Assembly: GCA_965603355.1 (NCBI GenBank)
Contig: CBFDCQ010000014.1
Coordinates: 1 to 52,014, forward strand
Source: CBFDCQ01 sp965603355
Lineage (GTDB): Bacteria; Hydrogenedentota; CAZGCA01; CBFDCQ01
DNA length: 52,014 nucleotides
Reading direction: 5' to 3'
Of this stretch, positions 32,931-43,200 are shown one piece after another. The notes beneath the pieces were generated by a model. The model made no database searches. It had not been told where the DNA came from and was given only the letters and a program-made list of their open reading frames with translations. A program made the translations under genes and the position numbers. Within the stretch, counting starts at the first letter, position 1. The number at the start of each line of letters is the position of its first letter.

Positions 32931-33884
32931 ATGAGCCTCGCAGTTTTTCTGTTTCCAGGTCAGGGCTCGCAAGAGCCGGGAATGGGCAAGGCGCTTGCCG
33001 GCACCTTCCCGGAAGCGGCCGCCTTGTTAGAGCGAGCCGGCGCGGTTCTTGGCGGGGATTTTCTCGATAATCTGTTTTCTGCGGATGCGGAGACGCTCAG
33101 CGACACACGCTTCGCGCAACCGGCCGTTTTTGTTGTCAGTCTGGCCGCGGCGGAGTCGCTTCGTTCGCTCGGGGCGAACCCGTCCGGCGTCGCCGGTCAC
33201 AGTTTGGGGGAATACTCGGCGCTCGTCGCGGCCGGTGTGTTGAGCTTCGAGGATGGGCTGAGGGTAGTGCAGGAGCGCGCCCGGTTGATGGCGGATTGCG
33301 CTGCCCGTGCAAAAGGTGGTATGGTAGCGGTTCTGGGGATGGATCACGCTGAGCTTAAGTCCCTGGTGGACGAGACGGCTGCGGAGTGTCCGGTAGAAAT
33401 AGCCAACATGAACTCCCCGGAACAGATTGTGGTGACCGGCAGCGAGGAGTGCGTGGAGAAGTTCGCGGACGCGGCGAGGCAGAGAGGTGCCAGGAAAGCC
33501 GTACGGCTGAAGGTTTCCGGCGCGTTTCACTCAAAGCTGATGTCGCCAGTGTCCGAAGGGCTGGCGCGTGCGTTCGAGCAATACCGCTTTTCAACGCCGC
33601 GCGTCCCGTTAGTTTCTAACGTGACGGCAGATTTTGTCCGCGAACCGGCAGAGATGAAACGGTTGCTTGCGGAACACGTATGCCGCCCGGTCCTCTGGGA
33701 GGCCTCCATGAGGCGTTTTATTGAATCGGGAGAAGACCTGTTCGTGGAGGCAGGCCCGGGACGTGTGTTGAAAGGGCTCATGAGGCGGATAGATTCTTCC
33801 GTCACCGTGCTTAGTGCCGGCGAGCCGGAGGCAGTCAGGAAAAGTGCCCAAGAGATCCTGAGAGGAGGTCATAATGCTGGTTGA
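32931..33884 (+). CDS. fabD: Malonyl-CoA:ACP transacylase FabD
   Basis: The 317-residue enzyme loads malonyl groups onto acyl carrier protein. Visible features are FLFPGQGSQ near the start, the nucleophile elbow GHSLGEYS with Ser91, and GAFHSKLM carrying the catalytic histidine (about 200). The ATG at 32931 has CGGAGGGCG immediately upstream; an ATG ten codons earlier lacks this. Its stop overlaps the fabG start by 11 bases. Confidence 0.96.
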   Translation: MSLAVFLFPGQGSQEPGMGKALAGTFPEAAALLERAGAVLGGDFLDNLFSADAETLSDTRFAQPAVFVVSLAAAESLRSLGANPSGVAGHSLGEYSALVAAGVLSFEDGLRVVQERARLMADCAARAKGGMVAVLGMDHAELKSLVDETAAECPVEIANMNSPEQIVVTGSEECVEKFADAARQRGARKAVRLKVSGAFHSKLMSPVSEGLARAFEQYRFSTPRVPLVSNVTADFVREPAEMKRLLAEHVCRPVLWEASMRRFIESGEDLFVEAGPGRVLKGLMRRIDSSVTVLSAGEPEAVRKSAQEILRGGHNAG

Positions 33885-34614
33885 GGGCAAGGTTGCGCTG
33901 GTAACAGGCGGCGCTCGAGGAATAGGTTTTGCGATCACTGAAAAACTTGCCGCTGAAGGTGCTCGCCTTGCTATTTGCGACATAAATATCGAGAGCGCGA
34001 AGAAGGCTGCCGCCCAACTCAAGGATCGCGGGTTTGACGTCGAGGCGTTTCAGGCGGACGTATCGGACCCAGACTCCGTGAGCAACCTCGTGAAGGAGGT
34101 TCTTTCACTCCATTCGCGGATTGACATCCTGGTGAACAATGCGGGCATTAACGATGATGCGCTGCTACTGCGTATGAGCGAGGAGCAGTGGAATAGGGTA
34201 ATCCAGGTGAATCTGACCGGCGTCTTCCACTGTACGAAGCTCGTGGCAAAAACGATGCTCAAGCAGAGATGGGGGCGCATAGTCAACATAGCGTCAATAG
34301 TGGGAGTAGTGGGTAACCCCGGGCAGGCTAATTATGCTGCGTCGAAGGCAGGCATTATCGGGTTCACTAAATCCATCGCGGGCGAGTTCGCCTCGCGTAA
34401 CATCACCGTCAACGCCGTAGCCCCCGGGTTCATAATGACGGACATGACGGAACGCCTGCCTGACGAGGTCAAACAGGCACTGTTACAGCGCATACCGGTA
34501 GCCAGGTTCGGCAAGGTCGAGGAGGTGGCGGAAGTTGTCGCTTTCCTCGCTTCCGACGCGGCCGGCTACATTACCCGACAGGTCATACAGGTAGACGGTG
34601 GCATGGGCATATAG
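33874..34614 (+). CDS. fabG: 3-oxoacyl-ACP reductase FabG
   Basis: The 246-residue short-chain dehydrogenase reduces beta-ketoacyl-ACP with NADPH. The cofactor-binding motif TGGARGIG (11-18), NNAG (88-91), catalytic Ser141, and Tyr154/Lys158 in YAASK are all present. GGAGG lies about 6 bases before the ATG at 33874, inside the end of fabD, indicating coupling. The next gene, acpP, follows after 101 bp. Confidence 0.96.
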   Translation: MLVEGKVALVTGGARGIGFAITEKLAAEGARLAICDINIESAKKAAAQLKDRGFDVEAFQADVSDPDSVSNLVKEVLSLHSRIDILVNNAGINDDALLLRMSEEQWNRVIQVNLTGVFHCTKLVAKTMLKQRWGRIVNIASIVGVVGNPGQANYAASKAGIIGFTKSIAGEFASRNITVNAVAPGFIMTDMTERLPDEVKQALLQRIPVARFGKVEEVAEVVAFLASDAAGYITRQVIQVDGGMGI

Positions 34615-34715
34615 GGCGAGATGCATGGCCGGGCAGTCCGGTCTTCGTTTTGTTCAGTTAGTTGTGAGTTGATGGTAGTATTGGCGTGGCTTCAGTAGAA
34701 GGAGGTGCCGGAATA

Positions 34716-34955
34716 GTGGGAAACGATCTGGAACAGACTATCAGGACACTTGTTGCTCAACAGCTTGATGTTGATGCGGCTCAGGTCACGATGGAGGCTC
34801 GATTCTTAGACGATCTCGGAGCCGATTCGCTCGACCTCGTAGAGCTCGTAATGTCGATCGAAGAGGAGTTCGACGTCGAGATTCCCGACGAGGAAGCGGA
34901 AAAGATCGTGACCGTTGGTGACGCGGTCGCCTATGTTAAGAAGAAGAAGGAGTAG
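34716..34955 (+). CDS. acpP: Acyl carrier protein
   Basis: The 79-residue acidic helical protein carries growing acyl chains on a phosphopantetheine arm attached at Ser38 in LGADSLDLVELVM. The GTG at 34716 is chosen because GAAGGAGGTG ends 9 bases upstream and the length then fits the family. A GTG ten codons earlier would add a non-conserved N-terminus. An unusual lysine-rich end (VKKKKE) closes the protein. Confidence 0.96.
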   Translation: MGNDLEQTIRTLVAQQLDVDAAQVTMEARFLDDLGADSLDLVELVMSIEEEFDVEIPDEEAEKIVTVGDAVAYVKKKKE

Positions 34956-35063
34956 CCCTGCGGCGCCGGCTTTGGCGGTGACTGACGGGCGTGGGCGCCC
35001 TTTGGCACGAGCTCCCGGCGTTGAGGGGGAGCTGAGTGTTGATTAGGGCTGCGAAAGACATAT

Positions 35064-36302
35064 ATGAGTAAGCGCGTTGTAGTAACAGGTATGGGGGCAG
35101 TGACCTCGGTTGGATTAGGTGTTGAGGAGTCCTGGAAAGGTATTCGTGACGGCATATCCGGCGTGGGTCCGGTGACGCTCTTCGATGCCAGCAGTATGAC
35201 ATCGCGCATTGCGGGTGAAGTCAAGGGTTTTGATCCGACCAGGTGGATATCGCCGAAAGAGGCAAGACACACTGACCGGTTCGCCCAGCTCGCTATCGCC
35301 GCGGCGGACGAAGCGATCGAGCAGTCCGGGCTGAACTCGAGTAAGGTTGACAAGTCGCGCGTCGGCGTCCTGATCGGGTCCGGAATAGGCGGCCTGTCCA
35401 CTATCGAGGAGAAGCATATTCAACTGTTGGAGAACGGCCCGCGGCGAATAACTCCGTTCTTCATACCGATGATTCTGTTGAACATGGCTTCCGCCCAAGT
35501 GGCCATGCGTTTCGGGTTTAAGGGTCCGAGCAGCGCGATAGCGACTGCCTGCGCGACCGGCGCACACTCGGCGGGGGATGCAATGAGGTTGATCCAGCGC
35601 GGCGAAGCGGACGTGATGGTGGCAGGCGGCGCAGAGGCCGGCATCACATCTCTGGCGTTTGCAGGATTCTGTGCGATGAAGGCTCTTTCAACACGCAACG
35701 ACGAACCGGCATCCGCCTGCAGGCCGTTTGACAAGACGCGCGACGGGTTCGTCATGGCCGAAGGGGCAGGGGTGGTTGTGCTCGAGAGCCTGGATCACGC
35801 GTCCAGGCGCGGTGCTGAACCTCTGGCGGAGTTCGTCGGGTACGGAAGCAGTTCCGACGCCTATCACATCACTGCACCGTCACCGGGCGGAGAGGGAGCG
35901 GTGCTCGCCGTCAGGGCGGCTCTCAGCGACGCAGGCGCATCGCCCGACGATGTGGACTACTACAACGCTCACGGCACCGGGACCCAGCAGAACGACGCGG
36001 AAGAGACCGCTATGGTAAAGACCGTTTTCGGCGAACATGCATACAAGATGTCTATCAGTTCGACGAAGTCGGTCACCGGACACATGTTGGGAGCCGCCGG
36101 CGCGGTGGAGCTGATCGTGCTCGTTAAGGCACTGAACGAGAACGTAGCCCCGCCCACGATAAACTATCACGAACCGGACCCGCGATGCGATCTCGATTAC
36201 ACTCCGAACGAGGCACGCGAAAGATCTATTGGCCTTGCTGTTTCGGCCTCGTTGGGTTTTGGCGGTCATAATGCGATCTTGGTGGTCAAGAAGGCACAGT
36301 AG
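35064..36302 (+). CDS. fabF: 3-oxoacyl-ACP synthase II FabF
   Basis: The 412-residue condensing enzyme elongates acyl-ACP with malonyl-ACP. It shows MSKRVVVTGMGAVTSVG at the start, catalytic Cys163 in TACATGAHS, and the two histidines in NAHGTGTQQND and SVTGHMLGAAGA. The length is typical of KAS II. The stop overlaps the first base of the rnc start (TAGTG). The ribosome site is weak. No fabH, fabI/K or acc genes are in the window. Confidence 0.96.
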   Translation: MSKRVVVTGMGAVTSVGLGVEESWKGIRDGISGVGPVTLFDASSMTSRIAGEVKGFDPTRWISPKEARHTDRFAQLAIAAADEAIEQSGLNSSKVDKSRVGVLIGSGIGGLSTIEEKHIQLLENGPRRITPFFIPMILLNMASAQVAMRFGFKGPSSAIATACATGAHSAGDAMRLIQRGEADVMVAGGAEAGITSLAFAGFCAMKALSTRNDEPASACRPFDKTRDGFVMAEGAGVVVLESLDHASRRGAEPLAEFVGYGSSSDAYHITAPSPGGEGAVLAVRAALSDAGASPDDVDYYNAHGTGTQQNDAEETAMVKTVFGEHAYKMSISSTKSVTGHMLGAAGAVELIVLVKALNENVAPPTINYHEPDPRCDLDYTPNEARERSIGLAVSASLGFGGHNAILVVKKAQ

Positions 36303-37057
36303 TGGACAAGCAACGCAAGGTGGCGCTCATATTCCTTCAGAAGAGGTTGGAAATCGAGTTCGAGAACCTGGCGCTTCTTGACGAATCCCTCACCCATTCC
36401 TCGTTCGTGAACGAAAGGGAGAACAAGACTGGCCGCGATAATGAGGGACTGGAGTTCCTGGGTGACGCCGTGCTCGGTATGGTGGTGAGTCACCATCTCT
36501 ACACGCTGTTCCCGTCCTATCCTCCCGGCGAGTATTCGACGCTGAAAGCCGCGCTCGTCAACAAATCCACGCTGGCTCGATACGCCAGAGAGATCTCGCT
36601 CGGCAAGTATCTGAAGTTGGGGCGCGGAGAGGAGAAGTCGGACGGCAGGGAGAGAGATTCGCTGCTCGCGGACGCGCTCGAGGCGATCATTGGCGCAGTT
36701 TTCCTCGACCAGGGACTGGACGCCGCCCGCAAGTTCATCCTGGATTTTGTCACTCCGTCCGTCGAGGAACTCGGTCAGCAAAAGGAACGTCGAGATCCCA
36801 AATCGCTTCTCCAGAACATCACGCAGGAGCGGTTCAAGATACTCCCGAAATATCGAGTAGTCAGCGAGACCGGACCAGACCACAGGCGCAAGTTCGAGGT
36901 TGAACTGCTGATCAAAGGGGACGTTTACGGCAAGGGAAGGGGCGGTAGCAAGAAAACCGCGGAACAGACTGCCGCTAAAGAGGCGTTGCGCAAGCTGGAA
37001 AGCGACGTTGACGAAACGTCCGCCGGCGAGCGACAATGCAACGGAGATGAACCATGA
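36302..37057 (+). CDS. rnc: Ribonuclease III
   Basis: The 251-residue double-strand-specific endonuclease matures rRNA and regulates mRNAs. The catalytic domain carries the signature NEGLEFLGDAVLG (47-59) and DALEAIIGAVFLDQG (about 123). A double-stranded RNA-binding domain follows at about 165-240, with GKGRGGSKKTAEQTAA. The GTG start overlaps the fabF stop by one base, and its own stop overlaps the next start (ATGA), so it is tightly embedded in the operon. Confidence 0.96.
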   Translation: MDKQRKVALIFLQKRLEIEFENLALLDESLTHSSFVNERENKTGRDNEGLEFLGDAVLGMVVSHHLYTLFPSYPPGEYSTLKAALVNKSTLARYAREISLGKYLKLGRGEEKSDGRERDSLLADALEAIIGAVFLDQGLDAARKFILDFVTPSVEELGQQKERRDPKSLLQNITQERFKILPKYRVVSETGPDHRRKFEVELLIKGDVYGKGRGGSKKTAEQTAAKEALRKLESDVDETSAGERQCNGDEP

Positions 37058-39090
37058 GCGACGTTGACTTTGCGAAGGTTTACTTTGCGATTGGCTGTAG
37101 CATGGCGGCACTTATTCTGGTTGGCTACCTGGTAGCGTCTCTTCGCAGGAAAGATCCCGGAAACGAGAAGATGGTCAAGATATCGCGGCTCATTCAGGAG
37201 GGCGCGAGAGCGTTCCTTAGACGCGAATTCCGCTACGTCGCGGTCGTGGTCGTGATTGTCGCCGTCCTGATATCCGTTGCACCTGTGCTGAAGCCGGGAA
37301 TACAGCTCGGGTGGAAAACCGCAATAGCGTTTCTTGCCGGAGCGCTGGTGAGCTGGTGTGCGGGATACATCGGCATGAGTATCGCCACACGCACGAACGC
37401 CCCCACAACCCAGGCCGCGAACGTTGAGGGATTGCGCGGCGCTCTGAGCGTGGCGCTGTCAGGCGGCGCCGTCATGGGGATGAGCGTGGTCGGGCTTGCT
37501 CTGCTGGGGTTGTGCGTGGTATTTCTGGTCTTTCGCGAACCTGCTATTGTGAACGGTTACGCCATGGGAGCGTCGCTGGTGGCGCTGTTCGCCCGTTCCG
37601 GTGGAGGGATCTTCACCAAAGGGGCGGACATGGGAGCCGACCTCGTCGGCAAGGTCGAGGCGGGCATACCGGAAGACGACCCGCGAAATCCCGCCGTGAT
37701 TGCTGACAATGTCGGCGATAACGTCGGCGACGTCGCCGGTCTGGGCGCCGACCTGCTGGAATCATACGTTGAATCGATCATAGCCAGTATGGCGATCGCG
37801 AGCGTCATCGGTGCGGTCACACTGACGACCGTGCCGTTCGTTATAGCGGGAGCCGGTATAATCGCTTCGATAATCGGCGTGCTGTACGTCAAGTTCCTGG
37901 GCGGACAGAAGCCGCAGTCGGCATTGATGATGGGAACGTATGTCAGCGCCGGGCTGACGATCGTCGCCACATGGTTCATCGTAAAGAAAATGGTCGCTCC
38001 GGCGGACATGATCGCCCTGGGGGACTATCAGCCGGTCGGCGTGTTCTGGGCATCCGTGCTCGGCGTCCTGTGCGGCGTCGCGATCGGCCTCACAAGCGAG
38101 TTCTTCACCAGTTCTAAGTATAGCCCGGTACGCAACCTCGCGGCCAGCTCCGAGACCGGTCCCGCAGTGACCGTCACCGACGGAATGGCCGTCGGGATGC
38201 AGAGCACCGCTATACCGGTGTTGATTCTCGCAGTAGCCGTCGTGCTCAGCTACAAGTTCTGCGGCATTTATGGTGTGGCTATTGCATCGTTAGGCATGCT
38301 TGCCACAACAGGTATGATCGTATCGGTGGACAGCTACGGGCCGATCGCCGATAACGCCGGCGGAATAGCCGAAATGGCTGAGCTCGACCCCAAAGTCAGG
38401 GCGATTACGGACAACCTCGACGCCGTCGGGAACACTACAGCGGCCATAGGCAAAGGGTTTGCCATCGGTTCGGCCGCGTTTGCCGCGTTAGGTCTTCTGG
38501 CGGCGTTCATGCAATCTGCCGGGGTGACGGTTGTCAACATCGCGGAACCGAAAGTCATGGCGGGCGTCCTGATCGGAGGGATGCTGCCGTTCCTGTTCTC
38601 CTCGATGCTGTTCCGTGCGGTCGGCAAGGTCGCGTTCCAGATGATCGCCGAGGTAAGACGTCAGTTCAAGGATATCGCCGGCCTCATGGAGGGGACGGCT
38701 GAACCCGACAGCGCCAGATGCGTTGACATAAGCGCCGCCGGAGCTATCCGCGGTATGCTGGTGCCGGGCGTAATGGTCATACTGATCCCGGTTCTGGGCG
38801 GACTGATTCTCGGCGCCGCCGGACTTGCAGGGCTGCTGATCGGCGCGCTCGCCACCGGCCTGATGCTCGGAATACAGTTCGCCAATAGCGGCGGCGCGCT
38901 CGACAACGCCAAGAAATACATCGAGGAAGGTAACTTGGGCGGCAAAGGCTCGCCGGCTCACGCGGCGGCTGTCGTGGGCGATACCGTCGGCGACCCCCTC
39001 AAGGACACCGTCGGTCCCTCAATCAACATACTCATCAAGCTGATGTGCGTCATATCGCTCGTGCTCGCCCCGCTATTCCTGGCCAACTGA
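37054..39090 (+). CDS. hppA: Membrane-bound ion-pumping pyrophosphatase
   Basis: The 678-residue protein, with about 16 transmembrane helices, hydrolyses pyrophosphate and pumps H+ or Na+ across the membrane. It removes the PPi made by biosynthesis such as GMP and lipid formation. The substrate-binding region is GGGIFTKGADMGADLVGK followed by EDDPRNPAVIADNVGDNVGD. GNTTAAIGKGFAIGSA has Ala at the position where K+-independent enzymes have Lys, so it belongs to the K+-dependent class. Whether it pumps sodium or protons cannot be decided by eye. It is coupled to rnc by an ATGA overlap and ends the operon, converging on the SPOR gene. Confidence 0.95.
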   Translation: MSDVDFAKVYFAIGCSMAALILVGYLVASLRRKDPGNEKMVKISRLIQEGARAFLRREFRYVAVVVVIVAVLISVAPVLKPGIQLGWKTAIAFLAGALVSWCAGYIGMSIATRTNAPTTQAANVEGLRGALSVALSGGAVMGMSVVGLALLGLCVVFLVFREPAIVNGYAMGASLVALFARSGGGIFTKGADMGADLVGKVEAGIPEDDPRNPAVIADNVGDNVGDVAGLGADLLESYVESIIASMAIASVIGAVTLTTVPFVIAGAGIIASIIGVLYVKFLGGQKPQSALMMGTYVSAGLTIVATWFIVKKMVAPADMIALGDYQPVGVFWASVLGVLCGVAIGLTSEFFTSSKYSPVRNLAASSETGPAVTVTDGMAVGMQSTAIPVLILAVAVVLSYKFCGIYGVAIASLGMLATTGMIVSVDSYGPIADNAGGIAEMAELDPKVRAITDNLDAVGNTTAAIGKGFAIGSAAFAALGLLAAFMQSAGVTVVNIAEPKVMAGVLIGGMLPFLFSSMLFRAVGKVAFQMIAEVRRQFKDIAGLMEGTAEPDSARCVDISAAGAIRGMLVPGVMVILIPVLGGLILGAAGLAGLLIGALATGLMLGIQFANSGGALDNAKKYIEEGNLGGKGSPAHAAAVVGDTVGDPLKDTVGPSINILIKLMCVISLVLAPLFLAN

Positions 39091-39127
39091 GCTAGGACTA
39101 CTCTACGGCGACGGGATGCCGGAATCG

Positions 39128-39715
39128 CTACAGCTTGACAACGAACGCGTCGTCGAACTTGCCTTTACTCTTGAGTTCTTTCATTTGCTCCCCGGCGGCC
39201 TTCTGGTCGGCGAACTCACCTATGACCGCCCTGTACAATACCCTGCCGGACTTTTGTTGCGTCCGCTTGACAGAGGCCTTATACCCTTGATTGCGCAGCT
39301 GCTCCACGAAGCGGTCCGCACCCTCCTTTTGCCGGACCGACAGCACACATATGGTCCAAGGGAGCTCGGCCGAGGAGACAGACGGTGCCGGTGCCGGTGC
39401 GGGAGCAGGGGGCGACGATGGCGCAGGGGCCGTGCTTTTAGCGACTTCCTTTCTCGTTGTCGGTGATGGGGTGGCAGCGCGCCGTCGAGCAGGTTTGGCG
39501 GCCTCCGGCAGGCTGACCTTAGCAGGTTTGGCGGTCCCGGCAGGAGCCGGCGGGGGAACTGCCGCGGTCGTCGGCGCGGACACCTCCTGCTCCGAGCCCC
39601 TTCCGAGGAACAGCCCTGCCACAAAGCAGGCCAGCATCGCACACAACAGGCCGGATATCACACCGACGATCTTGCCGGAAGTAAGCGTGAAATTGTATTG
39701 ATCCTCACGTGTCAT
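39128..39715 (-). CDS. SPOR-domain membrane protein
   Basis: The 195-residue protein has a short cytoplasmic N-terminus, one transmembrane helix (about 12-32, GVISGLLCAMLACFVAG) and a long Pro/Ala/Lys-rich linker (about 38-115). The C-terminal SPOR domain (about 118-195) includes WTICVLSVRQKEGADRFVEQ and YRAVIGEFADQKAA. SPOR domains bind denuded peptidoglycan at the septum, so a role in division or cell-wall remodelling is likely. The ATG at 39715 is 9 bases from GGAGG and overlaps the upstream stop. An in-frame ATG three codons earlier is too close to that ribosome site. Confidence 0.85.
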   Translation of the reverse strand: MTREDQYNFTLTSGKIVGVISGLLCAMLACFVAGLFLGRGSEQEVSAPTTAAVPPPAPAGTAKPAKVSLPEAAKPARRRAATPSPTTRKEVAKSTAPAPSSPPAPAPAPAPSVSSAELPWTICVLSVRQKEGADRFVEQLRNQGYKASVKRTQQKSGRVLYRAVIGEFADQKAAGEQMKELKSKGKFDDAFVVKL

Positions 39716-40232
39716 CTCGTTCATCCTCCGTGCGTTCGAGTCTCTGAACCAGTTCGCGTCGAGCTTCGTCAAGCTCATCCGCCGAGAATCCCGGATCGGG
39801 AACCTCCACCAACCTGCCGGAAAACCTGTCGGCGAACGTGGTGACGGCACTGTCCCTCTCCGTGTCCTCGAATGCTCTTACGTGGCGGAAAACTTTCTGT
39901 CGTCGCAGAAGATGCGCCGCGAGATATGCCACAGCCTCCTCCGCCCGCTCCTCTTTATCCGCCGCGCCATAAAATATGCTGCGCAACGGGGTGAACTCCG
40001 CCTCATCGGGCTCGGAGACGGCCGACGGATCAAAGTATTTCGATACCCAGAACGAGTACGTCTTCTCGACATCTGACGCGCGACCGCTGTCCCAGCACGC
40101 CTGACAGTAGTCCTCGCGGACCAACTCCTGATCGTCCGGCGGGTTCAAACAGGAGAAATGCTTATCGAGATGCTCGAACTTCGTTCCGCATGCGAGACAA
40201 TGTGTAGAAGCCTTGCGTATTCTGATCTCCAC
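39705..40232 (-). CDS. Hypothetical zinc-ribbon protein
   Basis: The 175-residue soluble protein starts with a Cys-rich region (CLACG at about 13-17, FSCLNPP, and DYCQACW at about 42-48) that could bind zinc. A helical, acidic region follows, containing EEAVAYLAAHLLRRQKVFRH and an arginine/glutamate-rich tail. No family was recognised. It is translationally coupled to the SPOR-domain gene (11-base overlap) and lies 63 bp downstream of the AsmA-like gene, so it may work at the envelope, but this is only context. Confidence 0.7.
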   Translation of the reverse strand: MEIRIRKASTHCLACGTKFEHLDKHFSCLNPPDDQELVREDYCQACWDSGRASDVEKTYSFWVSKYFDPSAVSEPDEAEFTPLRSIFYGAADKEERAEEAVAYLAAHLLRRQKVFRHVRAFEDTERDSAVTTFADRFSGRLVEVPDPGFSADELDEARRELVQRLERTEDERDDT

Positions 40233-40295
40233 CGTTCAATCTCCGCACCACACAGCCAACCGATCTTCCGCCCATGAGATTCCCGGGACAAGGCG

Positions 40296-43200
40296 TTAGT
40301 CAAACAGAATGTCCGTGAACACCCTTGCAGGCAGCGCCAGCACAGTGATACCGGCCACGGCAATACGCTCGCCGATCCCAAGCGTACCCTTGACGAGCTC
40401 GACGTGGAGCGGTCGCCTCTCAACTTCCGTCTCCAACTCGCCGAACCTGCCAGTCACCCTGAACGTCCGTGTGACCGGCCGGGCGTTTACTCCGGGCAAC
40501 GCTAACAGTTCGATCAGCCGCCGCCGCCTCTTCGCGAACAATTCATCCACAACTTCTCTCGACATCTCGACGGTGAAAAGCTGGTCGACATGTCCATCGA
40601 GCGTCACGGTGCCTTGCCCCTTCAGCACCAGACCGGGACTCTCAAGATGAAGATTTGACACATTTACGGTGTCATTGTCAAGTGAAAAGTCGCACTGCAG
40701 AGTGTCAAAGCTGAACGGAGGTCGGTCCTCTATCTCCTCAAGTCCCTGCATTTGCGAGATTATATACGACGAGTCGAGCCGTCCTGATGCAACGGTTATG
40801 CCGCCTTTTCCCGACCTCGACTCGAGGCCGCCAAGCCCTCCGGACAGCGACACAGACGCCGAAAGTTCGCCGGAGTATTTGTCCGAACCCTCAAGAACCG
40901 GCGACAGTACTTGCCCGATATCGAGACCTTCGCAGCCGTACGTTAAGAAGAAGAGTTCTGTATCACGCACGATGTCGCCCTTGAGTTCGAACGTGCCGCC
41001 GGCAAGACGGCCGGTTGCAGAGGCTACCTCGAACTGTGACTCCGACAGGAGAACCCTGCATCGCACCTGTTCTGCCCGATACGGTTCCCACACGAATTCC
41101 TCGATGTCAGCGTCAATACGTACGGGAGCCGTTACCAGCTCCATAATCTCCGGAGGGAAGTCTCGCTTAACACGCGTTGTGATCGGCGGCGAGACTTTTG
41201 CTCTCCTGCACCGGAGGTCGCCATGATACCCGACCGGCTCATCTTCCAAGGACAGGCGAATCCCCTCAAGCTCGAGCGTGGACTGCTCGCCGTTACGGTC
41301 ACCTGCTAACGCTACTAAAATGCGATCCGCCGACAGGTCAGCCGTGATATTTGGCTCGCCATTCTCGATGTTCAGAACATACACCAACTTTGTGCCGGCG
41401 TCCTCGACAACCTCTATCGGCAGGTTCAGGCAAGGCATCAGGTTCGCCAGCTGAAGCTCATCCAATTGCAGGGTAACAGCACTGACCGCAGACGGCTCCC
41501 CGGCGACTATAGCCGCGTGCCCGGCGACTCTGGCTTCATCCAAGGACAGGCCGACCTCCGCGTCAACCGGTCCCTCGCTCTCAATCGAACACTTTACGTG
41601 CAGTTGCGCGTTGACGCCGGCCGGTTTGTGAAAGAAGCGTTGTGACCGGACAACCGCATTTGTCAAATCAGCATCTACGTCCCAGGAAACCGTTTCGCCG
41701 AGTTTGAGCAGGTTGGCGGTGAGCTCCGCAGGGCCCCACATGCTCACCCCCTCGAGTCGGTTTACGTAACTGTACTGCGAGAGATCGTAGATGGCACATT
41801 TGAACGTCACATCGGCACTCCCCACGCCCGAGGGAGATAGGCCGGCATAACCGGATACGGTAACCGGCACGTCGTCGAGATGAAGATTGAGGGAATCGGT
41901 CGTCGCGAGACCGTTCTGGAAGGAGACATCGCCGGCAAGCCGGGTTATCGTGAACGGCATTCTTTCGCCGTGCAGGGTGCCGTCCGTAACCACCAACTCC
42001 GCCGTTGCGTCTCTCTGAGCGCCCCTGTTTACTGTAACCTCCGCGAGATCCGCTTCCACGGCCACCGTCCCGTAAGGTTCTGTTTTCACATTGAGCGTAG
42101 CACGGGACTCCGCTCCCGATAGCGTTAAGGTGACTTCCGGCTCCTTTACCTTTCCCTTCAGCTCCGCGGTAAGCCTCGCCTCGTCGCCCGGCACAAGACA
42201 GAGTTCCGACACCGTCGGGTACGCTTCCTCGGCGAACTGCGCGGTAACTTCCTCTACAGGGAAACGGTCGAACCGTGCAATGAGTCTCATCTCAGGTTCG
42301 TCGGTGCCGTACGCGAGCGTTCCCGAGAGAGAACCTTCTGCAAATCCGGCATCAACCTCGAGTTCATCTATCTGTACCTCCTTGCTCTCGTGGTTAATCG
42401 CAACAGACATATCCGCAGTTCCCGTAATATCGCGCATGAACTCCGGACCGTTCTCTATGTTGAGCGAGGAGAACTCGATCGGTCCGCTTACGGCTATCTC
42501 TTTGCCCGCCACACCGCTAACCTCGAGCGTACCGCCCACGAGGCCGTCCCGGACGTAGTCACTGAAGGAACCTGGCATGAACTCATCTATGGCGCGCACG
42601 CTGAGCCCCGCAAGCTCCGTACGCACGTCGAACCTCCCCTCGAACGGGTACACCCAACCCGTAGCGCTCAACCGATCCTCCGAGACGGAAGGAAGTGAGA
42701 AAACGCTCCCGACTTGGAAACCTTTCCTGTCGGCGCTGCTTCGTATGCTGAGTTCGATCAGTTCCACTGAGAAGGGCGGGGCTCTTCCCTCCTGCGCTAT
42801 CTCGAACAGGCCCGATCTCACGTGGACGATAAGTGAGTAGAAGCTGTCCCACGCCAGCCCTTCGACACCGGTCTTGCGCGCCGCGTCCAGGAACGGCAGA
42901 TCCCACGTCCCATCCTTTCGACGCACCAACCTCGCCTCCGGGTCGAAGATCGTCACTTTGAGAGGGAACGCGCGGCGCAGCAGGACCCAGATAAGGTTGG
43001 CATCTGCCTCGATCTTTGGGATCTGACCTACCGTTCTCCGGACGGATTCCCCCGTGACGAAGCTGACGGTCGTGCCGGTTATCGACACCTTCGTTAAACC
43101 TCTCAGGGTTACTTCGCCCGGTTCAATCACGATACCTGTACGTTGCGCGATCTCATCTATCTGTTGCTGTACGGCGTCAGCCACCTTTCGCCTTGCGTAA

